DNA from: Clostridia bacterium
Lineage (GTDB): Bacteria; Bacillota; Clostridia; UBA1381
DNA: 64,000 nt
Direction of reading: 5' to 3'
Assembly (NCBI GenBank): GCA_017935675.1
Contig: JAGBHE010000003.1
Location: 1 to 64,000, forward strand
Numbering within the stretch: the first letter of the stretch is position 1; the number at the start of each line of letters is the position of its first letter. Shown here one piece after another: positions 29,598 to 38,507 of this stretch. Under the pieces are notes generated by a model. The model saw only the letters and a program-made list of their open reading frames with translations, ran no database searches and was not told the origin of the DNA. Both the position numbers and the translations under genes were made by a program.

Positions 29598-31793
29598 ATG
29601 AATAAACAATTTATAAAAGCAACCGAAAAAGCGTGTTCTTTCGATGAGTATATTGCATCACCGTATTTAAGAAAAAGCTTTGAGTTGGATTTTGTTCCTG
29701 AAAAGGCAGAGCTTTCAATATGCGGTTTGGGATTTTATGTTTTGTGCATAAACGGAAAGGAAATAACAAAAGGGGCACTTGCACCGTATATAAGCAATCC
29801 CGATGATTATTGTTACTATGATACATATGATGTAAAATCAATGCTTGTTGAAGGGGAAAATGTAATCGGCATAATGCTTGGTAACGGTATGTTCAATGCT
29901 TTTAGCGGTGTGGTCTGGGATTTTCAAAAGGCCCAGTGGCTGGGTGCTCCAAGAATGTCGCTTGAGTTTATTGCAGAGGGACATGACAAAAAATTAGAAT
30001 TTATTGCAGATGAAAGCTTCAAGGTGCATCCTTCACCTATTATTTTTGATGATTTGAGAATGGGTGAGTATTATGATGCAAACCTGGAAATTGAAGGTTG
30101 GAATAAAGCCGGATTTGATGATTCAGCTTGGGATAATGCAATGAAGGCAGAAACACCGAGAGGCGAGCTGAAATTATGTACAGCTGAACCGATTAAGGTG
30201 ATGTATGAAATAAAGCCTGTTTCGGTAAAAAAGCAGACCGGCGGATATTTATATGATTTTGGAATAAATACAGCAGGTGTATGCCGTCTTAAAATAAACG
30301 CAAAAAAAGGACAGAAAATCACTTTTTGGCACGCTGAACTTTTGAAAGACGGAGAGCTTGACTTTTCAAGTACGATTTTTGACGGACCGGATGTTCAGTT
30401 TTATAAAGAATACAGTCAGAAGGATATTTATATAGCAAAAGGCGAGGGAGAAGAAATTTATATTCCCAAGTTTACGTATCATGGCTTCAGATATGTATTT
30501 GTTGAGGGAATAGAAGAGGAACAAGCGACGGACGATTTGCTTACATATTTGGTAATGAATTCAGACTTAAAGCGTATCGGAGGTTTTGAATGCTCGGATG
30601 AAGTTTCCAATACTTTGTTTGAAATGGTGAAGCGTTCTGATTTGGCGAATTTCTATTATTTTCCGACAGACTGCCCGCACCGTGAAAAAAATGGATGGAC
30701 AGGTGATGCGGCTGTTTCGGCAGAGCGTATGGTGCTTTTGTATGATGTTGAAAAGAGCTGGCGTGAATGGTTAGGAAATATAAGAAAAGCACAAAATGAC
30801 AGAGGTGAGCTTCCGGGTATAGTACCGACAACCGGCTGGGGCTATAATGCGTGGAACGGCCCTTCATGGGACACTGTTATATTTAATTTACCGTATGAAC
30901 TTTACAAAAAACGAGGAAATGTTGAGGCAATAAAAGAAAATGCACACGCTATGGTGCGTTATCTTGAATATATTTTTACAAGAAGAAGTGGAAACGGAAC
31001 TATAGCGGTCGGTTTGGGTGACTGGGTTCCGGTAGGAAGACATCCTTCTGATTATGTTTCTCCGCTTGCATTTACAGACAGTATTATGGTTATGGAAATG
31101 GCAAGAAAAGCGTCGGAAATGTTTGAGGCTGTGGGTTATGAACATTCTAAGGCTTTTGCGGATTCGATTTATGCGAATATGTATGAAACTATAAGACGTG
31201 AGCTTGTAGATTTCAGCACAATGACCGTAGCAGGTGAGTGTCAGACAAGCCAGGCGATGGCACTTTATTATGGTTTGTTTAAAGAAAATGAGGAGCAAAA
31301 GGCTTTTGAAAAGCTGTTGGAGCTTGTTCATCAGAATGATGATAAATTTGACAGCGGATTTTTGGGTATGAGAGTAATATTTCATGTTCTTGCAAAATTC
31401 GGAGAAGCAGAGCTTGCATATGATATGATAACAAGAAAGGAATATCCCTCATACGGTTATTGGATAGAAACAGGAGAAACTACATTATGCGAGGCGTTTC
31501 AGCCAACAGTGAAATGCGGCTCACATAATCATCATTTCCTTGGAGATATTGGAAACTGGTATATTTCAGCGGTGGCAGGTCTTAGGATAGTAAACTCCGA
31601 AAAGGTGCTGATAAGTCCTAATTTTATTAATCAGCTTGACTATGCTTCGGCATATCATGATTTACCGAAGGGCAGAGTAAGTGTATCTTGGAAGCGTGTG
31701 GGAGATGAAATTGAACTTGAGGTCAAGTGTCCTGTAGAGTATGAGATAAAAATTCCCCCAAAATACGCTTCGCTGAAAATTAGCAATAAATAA
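29598..31793 (+). CDS. GH78 alpha-L-rhamnosidase
   Basis: This 731-residue enzyme has no signal peptide. N-terminal beta domains (FYVLCINGKEITKGALAPY, YYDTYDVKSML, IGIMLGNGMFN) precede the (alpha/alpha)6 barrel with the hallmark TDCPHREKNGWTGDAAVSAE containing conserved acidic residues. GLGDWVPVG and the late YWIETGETTLCEAF complete the barrel, and the C-terminal beta domain ends the protein. The family hydrolyses terminal alpha-L-rhamnose, here most likely from RG-I oligosaccharides after GH105 has acted. GGAAGG precedes the ATG. It sits 27 bp after the GH105 gene, consistent with one pathway and one transcript. Confidence 0.9.
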   Translation: MNKQFIKATEKACSFDEYIASPYLRKSFELDFVPEKAELSICGLGFYVLCINGKEITKGALAPYISNPDDYCYYDTYDVKSMLVEGENVIGIMLGNGMFNAFSGVVWDFQKAQWLGAPRMSLEFIAEGHDKKLEFIADESFKVHPSPIIFDDLRMGEYYDANLEIEGWNKAGFDDSAWDNAMKAETPRGELKLCTAEPIKVMYEIKPVSVKKQTGGYLYDFGINTAGVCRLKINAKKGQKITFWHAELLKDGELDFSSTIFDGPDVQFYKEYSQKDIYIAKGEGEEIYIPKFTYHGFRYVFVEGIEEEQATDDLLTYLVMNSDLKRIGGFECSDEVSNTLFEMVKRSDLANFYYFPTDCPHREKNGWTGDAAVSAERMVLLYDVEKSWREWLGNIRKAQNDRGELPGIVPTTGWGYNAWNGPSWDTVIFNLPYELYKKRGNVEAIKENAHAMVRYLEYIFTRRSGNGTIAVGLGDWVPVGRHPSDYVSPLAFTDSIMVMEMARKASEMFEAVGYEHSKAFADSIYANMYETIRRELVDFSTMTVAGECQTSQAMALYYGLFKENEEQKAFEKLLELVHQNDDKFDSGFLGMRVIFHVLAKFGEAELAYDMITRKEYPSYGYWIETGETTLCEAFQPTVKCGSHNHHFLGDIGNWYISAVAGLRIVNSEKVLISPNFINQLDYASAYHDLPKGRVSVSWKRVGDEIELEVKCPVEYEIKIPPKYASLKISNK

Positions 31794-31804
31794 AAGGAGA
31801 AATC

Positions 31805-32209
31805 GGTGCAAAGATTATACTTATGGTACCTCCCAACAAAGGAGTGACTTACAATCTGCACGCTATGAAGATAGATGGAGTGGATGTAGGGGATTATTCA
31901 GCTGTAATACCTGCTGTAGCTGAAGCTAAAAATATTCCTTGTGTTGATATTCACAAATGGACAATAGAAGAAACAGAAAAAGATGTTTCATTCTTGGATA
32001 CAGTATACCTTACAGCAAACTATATAAATAGCTTGGTTGAGAGCGGTAAAATGACACAAACTCAAGTAGAAAATCATTCCAATAGCGGAATAAGAAATAA
32101 TGGATATGACACAACACATATAAGTATAGATGGTTGCGAGCGTATCGCTCAGTTTGTGGTAGATAGTATAAAGTCGCAAAATATTGAATTAACAAAAGTG
32201 TTGAAATAA
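31805..32209 (+). pseudogene. C-terminal remnant of a CE12-type rhamnogalacturonan acetylesterase
   Basis: The reading frame resembles the second half of CE12 SGNH esterases: a KIILMVPPNK-like strand, then ending with DTTHISIDGCERIAQFVVDSI, where the Asp and His of the DxxH triad part are kept. The first half, including the GDS nucleophile block, is absent. The remnant follows directly on a good ribosome site (AAAGGAG at 31794-31800) that belongs to a lost start, so an internal deletion is likely. An in-frame ATG at 31823 could still give a 128-residue product but it would lack the catalytic serine. Confidence 0.7.
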
Positions 32210-32239
32210 GTTTATTTTACATTTGAAGAGCAGGTAAGT

Positions 32240-32273
32240 ACAACGGCAGACGCTTGTTGATGTCTGCCGTTGT
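32240..32273 (+). terminator. Strong hairpin between the CE12 remnant and the second GH78 gene
   Basis: A perfect 12-bp stem (ACAACGGCAGAC with its complement) closes a 10-nt loop. The sequence after it is GCAATAAAGG, with no U-run, and the next gene's ribosome site begins a few bases later. It may be an mRNA-processing or stability element rather than an efficient intrinsic terminator. Confidence 0.45.
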
Positions 32274-32294
32274 GCAATAAAGGAGAGAAAAAGA

Positions 32295-33917
32295 ATGAAA
32301 GAAAAACTGATAAGAGAACATATTAATGCACTAAAAATACTTGATTGTAAAAATTGTGAAAATTCAGAATTATTGCTTGATAAAAAAAGAAATCAAGCAG
32401 CTATATCTAATTTAACTTGTTGCACATTAAAGAAAGACGGCTATATTTTTTTGGATTTTGGTAGAGAAATTCATGGTGGTATTAATATTGTAGTTCATAA
32501 AACCAAAGACGAGCAAAGTGGTAAATTACGCGTTGTTTTTGGCGAAAGTGTTTCTGAAGCTCTTAGTAAAATTGGCGAAAAGAATGCAACTAATAACCAC
32601 TCATTAAGAGATATAACAGTTGAAGTTCCATTTTTATCGAACAATGAAATTGGTAAAACAGGATTTCGTTTTGTGAAAATAGAAGCATTGACAGAATATG
32701 TAGAAATTAAAAGTGTAACGGCTATTTTTATTTATAAAGATATTGAGTATAAAGGAGATTTTGAATGTGATAATGTCTTACTAAATGATATATGGAAAAC
32801 AGGTGCTTATACTGTTCATCTTAATATGCAGGATTATTTATGGGATGGTATTAAGCGTGATCGCTTGGTTTGGATTGGTGATATGCACCCTGAAACATCT
32901 ATTATATCATCAGTATTCGGGTATGATGATTGTGTTCCCCGTAGCCTTGATTTAACAAGAGATGAAACACCTGTTTCAGATTGGATGTGCGGTATGCCGA
33001 CATATTCAATGTGGTGGCTCAAAATTCATCGTGACTGGTATTATCAGAATGGTGATATAAATTATTTGAAAGAACAGCAGGATTATATTTTTGAATTATT
33101 GAAAAAGCTTTTTGAATTAATTAATGATGATGGTACAAATAAAATTGACTATAAGTTTGTTGATTGGTCAAGCTTTGAAACCGATGCTGCAGACAGCGGC
33201 GTTCATGCAATGCTTACGCTTTCAATGAATACAGGAAAAGAATTATGTGAGATATTGGAAAATACAGAATTAGCTTCTGAATGTCAGAAGAATTTGTCGA
33301 AATTAAAGAATTATTCTCCGAGCTATGTCGACAATAAACAAATGGCGGCACTTATGGCATATTCGGGAGCAGGAGATATAAAAGAAATTTATGAATTTTT
33401 AAAAAGAGAGCCGCTAAAGGGCTTGTCAACCTTTTTGGGTTTTTATGTGTTGAATGTTTATGCTATGTCAGGTGATATTGACGGTGCATTTAATGTTATA
33501 GAAAATTATTGGGGAAGAATGTTTGAATTTGGTGCTACTACCTTTTGGGAAGATTTTGATGTAGAATGGGCTGAAAATGCATATGGGATTGATGAATTCC
33601 CAAAAGACGAGAAAAGTGATATTCACGGCGATAACGGAAAATATTGTTATACAGGCTTTAGACACAGCTTGTGTCATGGTTGGGCTGGGGGACCGACGGC
33701 ATTTTTATCAAGATATGTATTGGGAGTAGAAATTTTAGAACCGGGTTGTAAAAAAATAAGGATAAACCCTATGCTTGGCAAACTTAATTGGGTTAAGGGA
33801 AAATACCCCACTCCTTATGGTGAGATAGAAATAGAACATAAAAGAGAAAATAATGAAGTAGTAACCCGTGTTACTGCTCCGAAAGAAATAGAAATTATTA
33901 CAGGCGAAAGAGGTTGA
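32295..33917 (+). CDS. GH78-like alpha-L-rhamnosidase, short form
   Basis: 540 residues, no signal peptide. A short N-terminal beta region (DGYIFLDFGREIHGGINIVV) leads to the six-hairpin barrel with LWDGIKRDRLVWIGDMHPE, the GH78-like block, then FWEDFDVEW and GHSLCHGWAGGP-like late motifs and a C-terminal beta domain (ILEPGCKKIRINPML). It lacks the large N-terminal lectin-like domains of the GH78 at 29598. Base composition and codon choice look more A/T-rich than the flanking RG-I genes, suggesting a different origin. It is followed within 5 bp by the rhamnose mutarotase gene, which supports a rhamnose-releasing role. Confidence 0.8.
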   Translation: MKEKLIREHINALKILDCKNCENSELLLDKKRNQAAISNLTCCTLKKDGYIFLDFGREIHGGINIVVHKTKDEQSGKLRVVFGESVSEALSKIGEKNATNNHSLRDITVEVPFLSNNEIGKTGFRFVKIEALTEYVEIKSVTAIFIYKDIEYKGDFECDNVLLNDIWKTGAYTVHLNMQDYLWDGIKRDRLVWIGDMHPETSIISSVFGYDDCVPRSLDLTRDETPVSDWMCGMPTYSMWWLKIHRDWYYQNGDINYLKEQQDYIFELLKKLFELINDDGTNKIDYKFVDWSSFETDAADSGVHAMLTLSMNTGKELCEILENTELASECQKNLSKLKNYSPSYVDNKQMAALMAYSGAGDIKEIYEFLKREPLKGLSTFLGFYVLNVYAMSGDIDGAFNVIENYWGRMFEFGATTFWEDFDVEWAENAYGIDEFPKDEKSDIHGDNGKYCYTGFRHSLCHGWAGGPTAFLSRYVLGVEILEPGCKKIRINPMLGKLNWVKGKYPTPYGEIEIEHKRENNEVVTRVTAPKEIEIITGERG

Positions 33918-33921
33918 GAAA

Positions 33922-34233
33922 ATGATTAAAGGTTTTAAAATGAAGCTATATGAGGGACAGAAAAAGGAGTATGAAAAAAGGCATAATCTTTTATGGCCTG
34001 AAATGAAGGAAATGATTCACGAGTGCGGTGGTAAAAATTATACAATATTTCTTGATGAAGATACCCTTACACTTTTTGGTTATATAGAAATTGAGAGTGA
34101 AGAAAAATGGGCAGAAAGTGCAAATATAGATATTTGTAGAAAATGGTGGGACTATATGGCTGACATTATGGAAACTAATCCTGATAACAGTCCTGTAAGC
34201 ATTGATTTAAAAAATGTATTTCATTTAGATTAA
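33922..34233 (+). CDS. rhaM: L-rhamnose mutarotase
   Basis: This 103-residue protein has the RhaM family length and motifs: KRHNLLWPEM near the start (the His is the conserved catalytic residue), NYTIFLDEDTLTLFGYIE and the C-terminal KWWDYMADIM. It interconverts alpha- and beta-L-rhamnose, speeding use of sugar released by the two rhamnosidases. It starts 5 bp after the GH78-like gene behind AGAGG, so it is translationally close-linked. Other rhamnose catabolic genes (rhaA, rhaB, rhaD) are not in this window. Confidence 0.9.
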   Translation: MIKGFKMKLYEGQKKEYEKRHNLLWPEMKEMIHECGGKNYTIFLDEDTLTLFGYIEIESEEKWAESANIDICRKWWDYMADIMETNPDNSPVSIDLKNVFHLD

Positions 34234-34254
34234 TTTATAAAGAAGGTTATAATT

Positions 34255-34389
34255 ATGAAAAAGGCTAATGTTGTATTAGTGGGTATCGGAGGATATGGGG
34301 AAATATATGTTGAAGATATTTTTGAAAATCCACATCCGTCAATCAATCTGATTGGAGCTGTTGAGCCTTATCCTGAACGTTGCAGATAA
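34255..34389 (+). pseudogene. N-terminal stub of a Gfo/Idh/MocA-family oxidoreductase
   Basis: A 44-residue frame behind a proper ribosome site (AAGAAGG) encodes a typical NAD-binding beta-alpha-beta start: VVLVGIGGYGEIYV followed by INLIGAVEPYPER. The family is normally ~350 residues, but the frame stops at once where the sequence turns into GH43-like coding in another frame. This is a deletion stub, not a functional gene. Confidence 0.7.
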
Positions 34390-35071
34390 AATAACCGGTC
34401 CGTATACTATTGTAAGAGAGGGGTTAAAGCCTCTTGGTATGAATGCAGGCGATTTTGATTTGGCAGTCGCAGATGATGGTAAAGCATATTATTTCTTTGA
34501 ACGTGTACACAGCGAAACCATTTGTGCCGATTTAACAGACGATTATACAAACGTCACAGGCTACTATTCAACTCATTTTCCGCTGAAGCAGCCGCCGTTT
34601 GTGCGTGAGGCTACAGCACATTTTCTAAGAAAAGGCAAGCATTATCTTATCACTTCAGGAACAACAGGGTATTTCCCTAATCCTTCGGAGGTGGCTGTTG
34701 CTGACACATGGCACGGACCTTATAAGGTGCTTGGAAATCCTCACTCCGACGATAAAACGAGAACTTCGTATCACAGTCAGGTGTCATCTGTGTTTAAAGT
34801 GCCGGGTAAAAAGGATTTATATATAGCCTGTGCAGATAGATGGCTTCCGCAGTTTATGGATCAGGAATATGATAAATATTCCGAGATTTACAGAATTTTG
34901 TTTGATCCCGACGCAGGTGAAGAGACTATAAAAGCATCAAAGGAGCAAATGTCCAAGCTGCCTAAGGCGATAACCAAGGAGGCTGATTATGTATGGCTGC
35001 CGCTTAGGTTTGACGGAGAAATGGTTTATATAGACTGGCGTGACGAATGGGATTTATCGGAATTTGAATAA
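34382..35071 (+). pseudogene. C-terminal part of a GH43-family glycosidase, N-terminus deleted
   Basis: From residue ADKITGPYTIVREG onward, ~230 codons match the second half of a GH43 five-bladed propeller: DLAVADDGKAYYFFER, HYLITSGTTGYFPNP, DTWHGPYKV and SYHSQVSSVF. The first blades, with the catalytic base, are missing; upstream is the Gfo/Idh stub in a different frame. The family acts on arabinan or galactan side chains, which fits the pectin context. An in-frame ATG at 34352 is only by chance inside the other stub. Confidence 0.75.
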
Positions 35072-35073
35072 TG

Positions 35074-35111
35074 AAAAATGGCATATTTCATGTGAAATAT
35101 GCCATTTTTTT
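35074..35111 (+). terminator. Intrinsic terminator ending the pectin locus
   Basis: AAAAATGGCATATTTC pairs perfectly with GAAATATGCCATTTTT around a small ATGT loop, followed by a T-run. It begins three bases after the GH43 remnant stop. Confidence 0.85.
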
Positions 35112-35122
35112 AGGGCATTGCC

Positions 35123-35151
35123 TTGACAAGAAGCACCGTATTGGCTATAAT
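35123..35151 (+). promoter_or_regulatory. Perfect consensus promoter before the larC stub
   Basis: TTGACA (35123-35128), a 17-bp spacer and TATAAT (35146-35151), just after the preceding terminator and 19 bp before the larC start. Confidence 0.8.
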
Positions 35152-35169
35152 AAAACAGAGGTGAAAAAT

Positions 35170-35316
35170 GTGAAGGTTCTTTTTATAGAATGTAATATGG
35201 GTGCTTCGGGGGATATGATTTTATCGGCACTTTCAGAACTTGCAGATAATCAGGAAAAATTTATGTCCGAGCTTAATAACTGCGGTATTGCCGGAATATT
35301 CTTTTATAACAAGTAA
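35170..35316 (+). pseudogene. larC: N-terminal stub of LarC-type nickel insertion protein
   Basis: GTG 35170 after GAGGTG begins KVLFIECNMGASGDMILSAL, the LarC signature start, and continues to ELNNCGIAG. It then loses similarity and stops after ~48 residues; LarC is normally ~400. LarC makes the nickel-pincer cofactor of lactate racemase-type enzymes. The gene keeps a consensus promoter and ribosome site but has been truncated by a deletion near 35295. Confidence 0.72.
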
Positions 35317-35725
35317 AAACTTCAGTTCAAAACTACTTGAGGTTATTTTGCTCGGTGGATTTTCAACTGTTGATCCTAATAGGCAATGTGAGGTCAAAGA
35401 ATTAAATGAATTAGGAAAAACAATGCTTCAATATGCAACCGAAATATACAATGGTTCTCCGATTGATGTTCATTCACTTTCATTTTATTCGGCTTTCGCA
35501 AGTGCACAACAACTACTTACAGCCCTTTGGTGTAGTAATAGCCAAGATGAGTTTCTTGAAATAATCAGAAATTGGATTTATGGTACAGACGGAACGCTAA
35601 ATCTGTATCACTCAATTCTTCTTGATGTTGCGACAAGAAACAATTCCCAAAGCATTAGAAAGAGTGCAATCGATATGCTTGAAAAAGCAAAAAAAGAGGC
35701 TGTTTTTTTAGGATGGGATATATGA
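35297..35725 (+). pseudogene. 3' fragment of an unrecognised gene fused after the larC stub
   Basis: About 140 codons are open in a different frame from larC, from roughly the deletion point to a stop at 35725 (ending with KAKKEAVFLGWDI). A helical composition is apparent (AFASAQQLLTALW, IRKSAIDMLEKAKKEA). No family is recognised and no ribosome site serves it. Because it begins where larC breaks off, it is most simply the tail of a deleted gene. Confidence 0.5.
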
Positions 35726-35753
35726 TGCAATAAATTCACATATTTGTGCAAAA

Positions 35754-35790
35754 GGAGATAAGACCTAATAGGTTTTATCTCCCGTTTTTT
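35754..35790 (+). terminator. Intrinsic terminator after the unrecognised fragment
   Basis: GGAGATAAGACC pairs with GGTTTTATCTCC (one G-U pair) around TAATA, followed by CG and six T. Confidence 0.8.
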
Positions 35791-35840
35791 GATATTAGTG
35801 TTTTTCAAGTTTACTATTAAAATTAGGATATTCAAGATAT

Positions 35841-35885
35841 AATAAAAATCCGAACCCTTCACCGATTGGTACAAGGTTCGGATTT
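35841..35885 (-). terminator. Intrinsic terminator of the tRNA-Leu gene
   Basis: On the minus strand AAATCCGAACC and GGTTCGGATTT form an 11-bp stem followed by TTTATTAT. It starts 8 bases after the tRNA 3' end. Confidence 0.8.
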
Positions 35886-35893
35886 CTACTGTT

Positions 35894-35977
35894 TGGTGCG
35901 CCTGAAAGGACTTGAACCTTCACGTCGGGGACACCAGATCCTAAGTCTGGCGCGTCTGCCAATTCCGCCACAGGCGC
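35894..35977 (-). tRNA. tRNA-Leu (anticodon UAG)
   Basis: The minus strand gives a class II tRNA of 84 nt including an encoded CCA. The acceptor stem is GCGCCTG/CAGGCGC. The anticodon stem is CCAGA/TCTGG around CTTAGGA, giving anticodon TAG. A variable arm lies between GGTGTCCCC and GACGTG, and the T arm holds GGTTCAAGTCC. It is an isolated gene with its own promoter and terminator. Its 3' end faces the run of truncated genes, the side on which tRNA-targeting elements integrate, though no integrase or attachment repeat was seen. Confidence 0.95.
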
Positions 35978-36037
35978 ATAATTATAATAATGCAGAATGC
36001 TGAGTGCATAATGCAGAATTATTTAACGGCAAAAAAA

Positions 36038-36066
36038 ATTATATCACAAGGCGGTGATTTTGTCAA
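36038..36066 (-). promoter_or_regulatory. Consensus promoter of the tRNA-Leu gene
   Basis: Reading the minus strand: TTGACA (36061-36066), a 17-bp spacer and TATAAT (36038-36043), about 60 bp before the tRNA 5' end. The stretch between has repeated AATGCAGAAT-like words and no gene. Confidence 0.85.
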
Positions 36067-36149
36067 GAGGGTTTTTGAAAAAAACGGAAAACATAATATA
36101 AAATATTTCAGTTTCTTCATGTAAAAGTGCTATAATTGAATTTCGCGTA

Positions 36150-36179
36150 TTGACATTTACGTGCCGGAAATGATATACT
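36150..36179 (+). promoter_or_regulatory. Promoter of pflB
   Basis: TTGACA (36150-36155), an 18-bp spacer and TATACT (36174-36179), 41 bp before the pflB start. No Rex-type TTGTTAA operator is visible near it. Confidence 0.7.
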
Positions 36180-36220
36180 ACATGAAGACATTGTTTGATT
36201 GGGCGAAAGGATTGATTATT

Positions 36221-38452
36221 ATGTTTTTTGAGCAATGGAACGGATTTAAAATAAACAGATGGGACAAGGAAATAAATGTAAGTGATTTTATAAAGAAAAA
36301 CTATACTCCGTATTCGGGCGGCAGCGATTTTTTGGAGGGGCCGACCGACAGAACGGCGCGTCTGAACGGTAAAATAAAGGAGCTTCTTAAGAAGGAGGCG
36401 GAAAACGGCGGCGTTCTGGATATTGACACAGAAAGAATTTCTTCGCTGCTTACGTACCCTGCCGGTTATATCGACAAGGATGATGAGATTATTGTCGGGC
36501 TGCAGACTGATGCACCTTTGAAGCGGGGAGTTAATCCTTTCGGCGGAATGAGGATGGCAAGAAGTGCGGCTGAGGCATACGGCTATAAAATTTCCGACAG
36601 GATAGAGGACGCTTTCAGATTTAAAACAACTCATAATGACGGAGTATTCAGCGTTTATTCCGAGGACATGCTCAAAGCACGTCATTTTGGAATTCTTACG
36701 GGTCTTCCCGACGCTTACGGCAGGGGCAGGATTATAGGTGATTACAGAAGATGTCCTCTTTACGGTGTTGATGTGCTGATAGATGAAAAGAAAAGAGACA
36801 AGAAAAAATATGGGCTCCGGGATATGACGGAGGATAATATAAGGCTGTGCCAGGAAATAAATAAGCAGATTGAGTTCCTTGAGGCACTTAAGGGAATGGC
36901 TCAGCTTTACGGCTTTGATATAAGCCGTCCCGCTTCAGACGCGCGGGAAGCGATGCAGTGGCTTTATTTTGCATATCTTGCCGCGGTTAAGGAGCAAAAC
37001 GGTGCCGCGATGTCGCTTGGGCGCGTCAGCACCTTCCTTGACATTTATATAGAGCGTGATTTGAACGCGGGAAAAATCAGTGAGGCGGAAGCACAGGAGC
37101 TTATAGATGATTTTGTTATGAAGCTCAGAATAGTAAAGCAGCTGAGAACTCCGGATTATAACGAGCTGTTCGGCGGAGATCCAACATGGGTTACGGAGAG
37201 TATAGGAGGAATGACGGAGCATAATGAGCCGCTTGTAACAAAAAACTCCTTCAGAATTCTTAACACGCTTTATAACCTCGGAACGGCACCGGAACCGAAT
37301 CTCACGGTTCTGTGGTCAGAGGATTTACCGGAGGAATTTAAGCGCTTCTGTGCAAAGGTTTCCGTTGACACCGATTCCATACAGTATGAAAACGATGATC
37401 AGATGCGCAGGATTTACGGTGATGATTATGCTATTGCCTGCTGCGTTTCGGCTATGCGCGTCGGAAAGCAGATGCAGTTTTTCGGGGCAAGGTGCAATCT
37501 GCCGAAGCTTCTGCTGCTTGCTCTGAACGGCGGCTGTGACGAAAAGACGGGAACGGAGATAGCGCCGAAGAGGGCACCGTATGAAGAGGAATACCTTGAT
37601 TATGACAAGGTTATCGAAAGGTTTGAGTTTTACAGCGAATGGGTTTGCAGGCTTTATATAAACACCCTTAATGTAATACATTATATGCATGACAAGTACG
37701 CCTATGAAAAAATTCAGATGGCGCTTCACGATACAGAGGTAGGCAGGTTTATGGCATGCGGCGTTGCGGGGCTTTCCGTTATAGCGGATTCGCTCAGCGC
37801 CATTAAATATGCAAAGGTAAAGGTTATAAGGAATGAAGCGGGGCTTATTCGTGATTTTGAAATTAAAGGCGATTTCCCGAAGTACGGAAATGACGATGAC
37901 AGAGCCGATGATATCGCTGTATATGTCCTTAAAAATATTTACGAAAACCTGAAGAGGACAAAGACTTACAGAAATGCTGAGGTTACCTTATCTGTTCTTA
38001 CGATTACGTCAAATGTAATGTACGGGAAAAAGACGGGGGCAACGCCTGACGGCCGCGCTGCCGGAGAACCGTATGCGCCCGGGGCAAACCCCATGCACAA
38101 CAGAGAATTTAGCGGCGCTCTTGCATCGCTCAGCTCTGTTTCAAAGCTTCCGTATTCCGTTTGCCGCGACGGTATTTCAAACACCTTTTCCATCACTCCT
38201 CAGGCTCTCGGCAAAACCGAGGAGGAGCGCACGGAAAACCTTGTGAGCATACTGACGGGATATTTTAAGAGCGGCGCTCATCACATAAATGTAAATGTTC
38301 TGAACAGGGAAAAGCTTATAGATGCATACGAGCATCCTGAAAATTATCCGAATCTGACAATCAGGGTATCGGGATATGCTGTTAATTTCTGCCGTTTGAG
38401 CAAGGCTCAGCAGCGTGAGGTTATCAATCGTACTTTCCATGAGAGGATGTAA
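36221..38452 (+). CDS. pflB: Formate C-acetyltransferase (pyruvate formate-lyase)
   Basis: This 743-residue glycyl-radical enzyme converts pyruvate and CoA to acetyl-CoA and formate. The adjacent active-site cysteines (IACCVSAM, residues 407-408) and the C-terminal glycyl-radical loop RVSGYAV (Gly 718) are both present, which distinguishes true PFL from other glycyl-radical enzymes. ATG 36221 is chosen because AAAGGA precedes it and MFFEQWNGF matches the usual PflB start; upstream in-frame ATGs overlap the promoter. The activase gene follows after a hairpin. It works with AdhE in fermentative redox balance. Confidence 0.96.
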   Translation: MFFEQWNGFKINRWDKEINVSDFIKKNYTPYSGGSDFLEGPTDRTARLNGKIKELLKKEAENGGVLDIDTERISSLLTYPAGYIDKDDEIIVGLQTDAPLKRGVNPFGGMRMARSAAEAYGYKISDRIEDAFRFKTTHNDGVFSVYSEDMLKARHFGILTGLPDAYGRGRIIGDYRRCPLYGVDVLIDEKKRDKKKYGLRDMTEDNIRLCQEINKQIEFLEALKGMAQLYGFDISRPASDAREAMQWLYFAYLAAVKEQNGAAMSLGRVSTFLDIYIERDLNAGKISEAEAQELIDDFVMKLRIVKQLRTPDYNELFGGDPTWVTESIGGMTEHNEPLVTKNSFRILNTLYNLGTAPEPNLTVLWSEDLPEEFKRFCAKVSVDTDSIQYENDDQMRRIYGDDYAIACCVSAMRVGKQMQFFGARCNLPKLLLLALNGGCDEKTGTEIAPKRAPYEEEYLDYDKVIERFEFYSEWVCRLYINTLNVIHYMHDKYAYEKIQMALHDTEVGRFMACGVAGLSVIADSLSAIKYAKVKVIRNEAGLIRDFEIKGDFPKYGNDDDRADDIAVYVLKNIYENLKRTKTYRNAEVTLSVLTITSNVMYGKKTGATPDGRAAGEPYAPGANPMHNREFSGALASLSSVSKLPYSVCRDGISNTFSITPQALGKTEEERTENLVSILTGYFKSGAHHINVNVLNREKLIDAYEHPENYPNLTIRVSGYAVNFCRLSKAQQREVINRTFHERM

Positions 38453-38458
38453 TTCTGG

Positions 38459-38490
38459 GGGCTGCTGCAAACAATGCAGCAGCTTTTTTT
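38459..38490 (+). terminator. Terminator/attenuator between pflB and pflA
   Basis: GCTGCTGC pairs with GCAGCAGC around AAACAAT and is followed by seven T. It would lower pflA expression relative to pflB, as is common for this pair. Confidence 0.8.
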
Positions 38491-38507
38491 AAAAGGAGGC
38501 ACGAAGA

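Noticed and set aside
34352..35071. Intact 239-residue GH43-like gene from ATG 34352
   Set aside because: That ATG lies inside the oxidoreductase stub in another frame and the catalytic N-terminal blades are missing.
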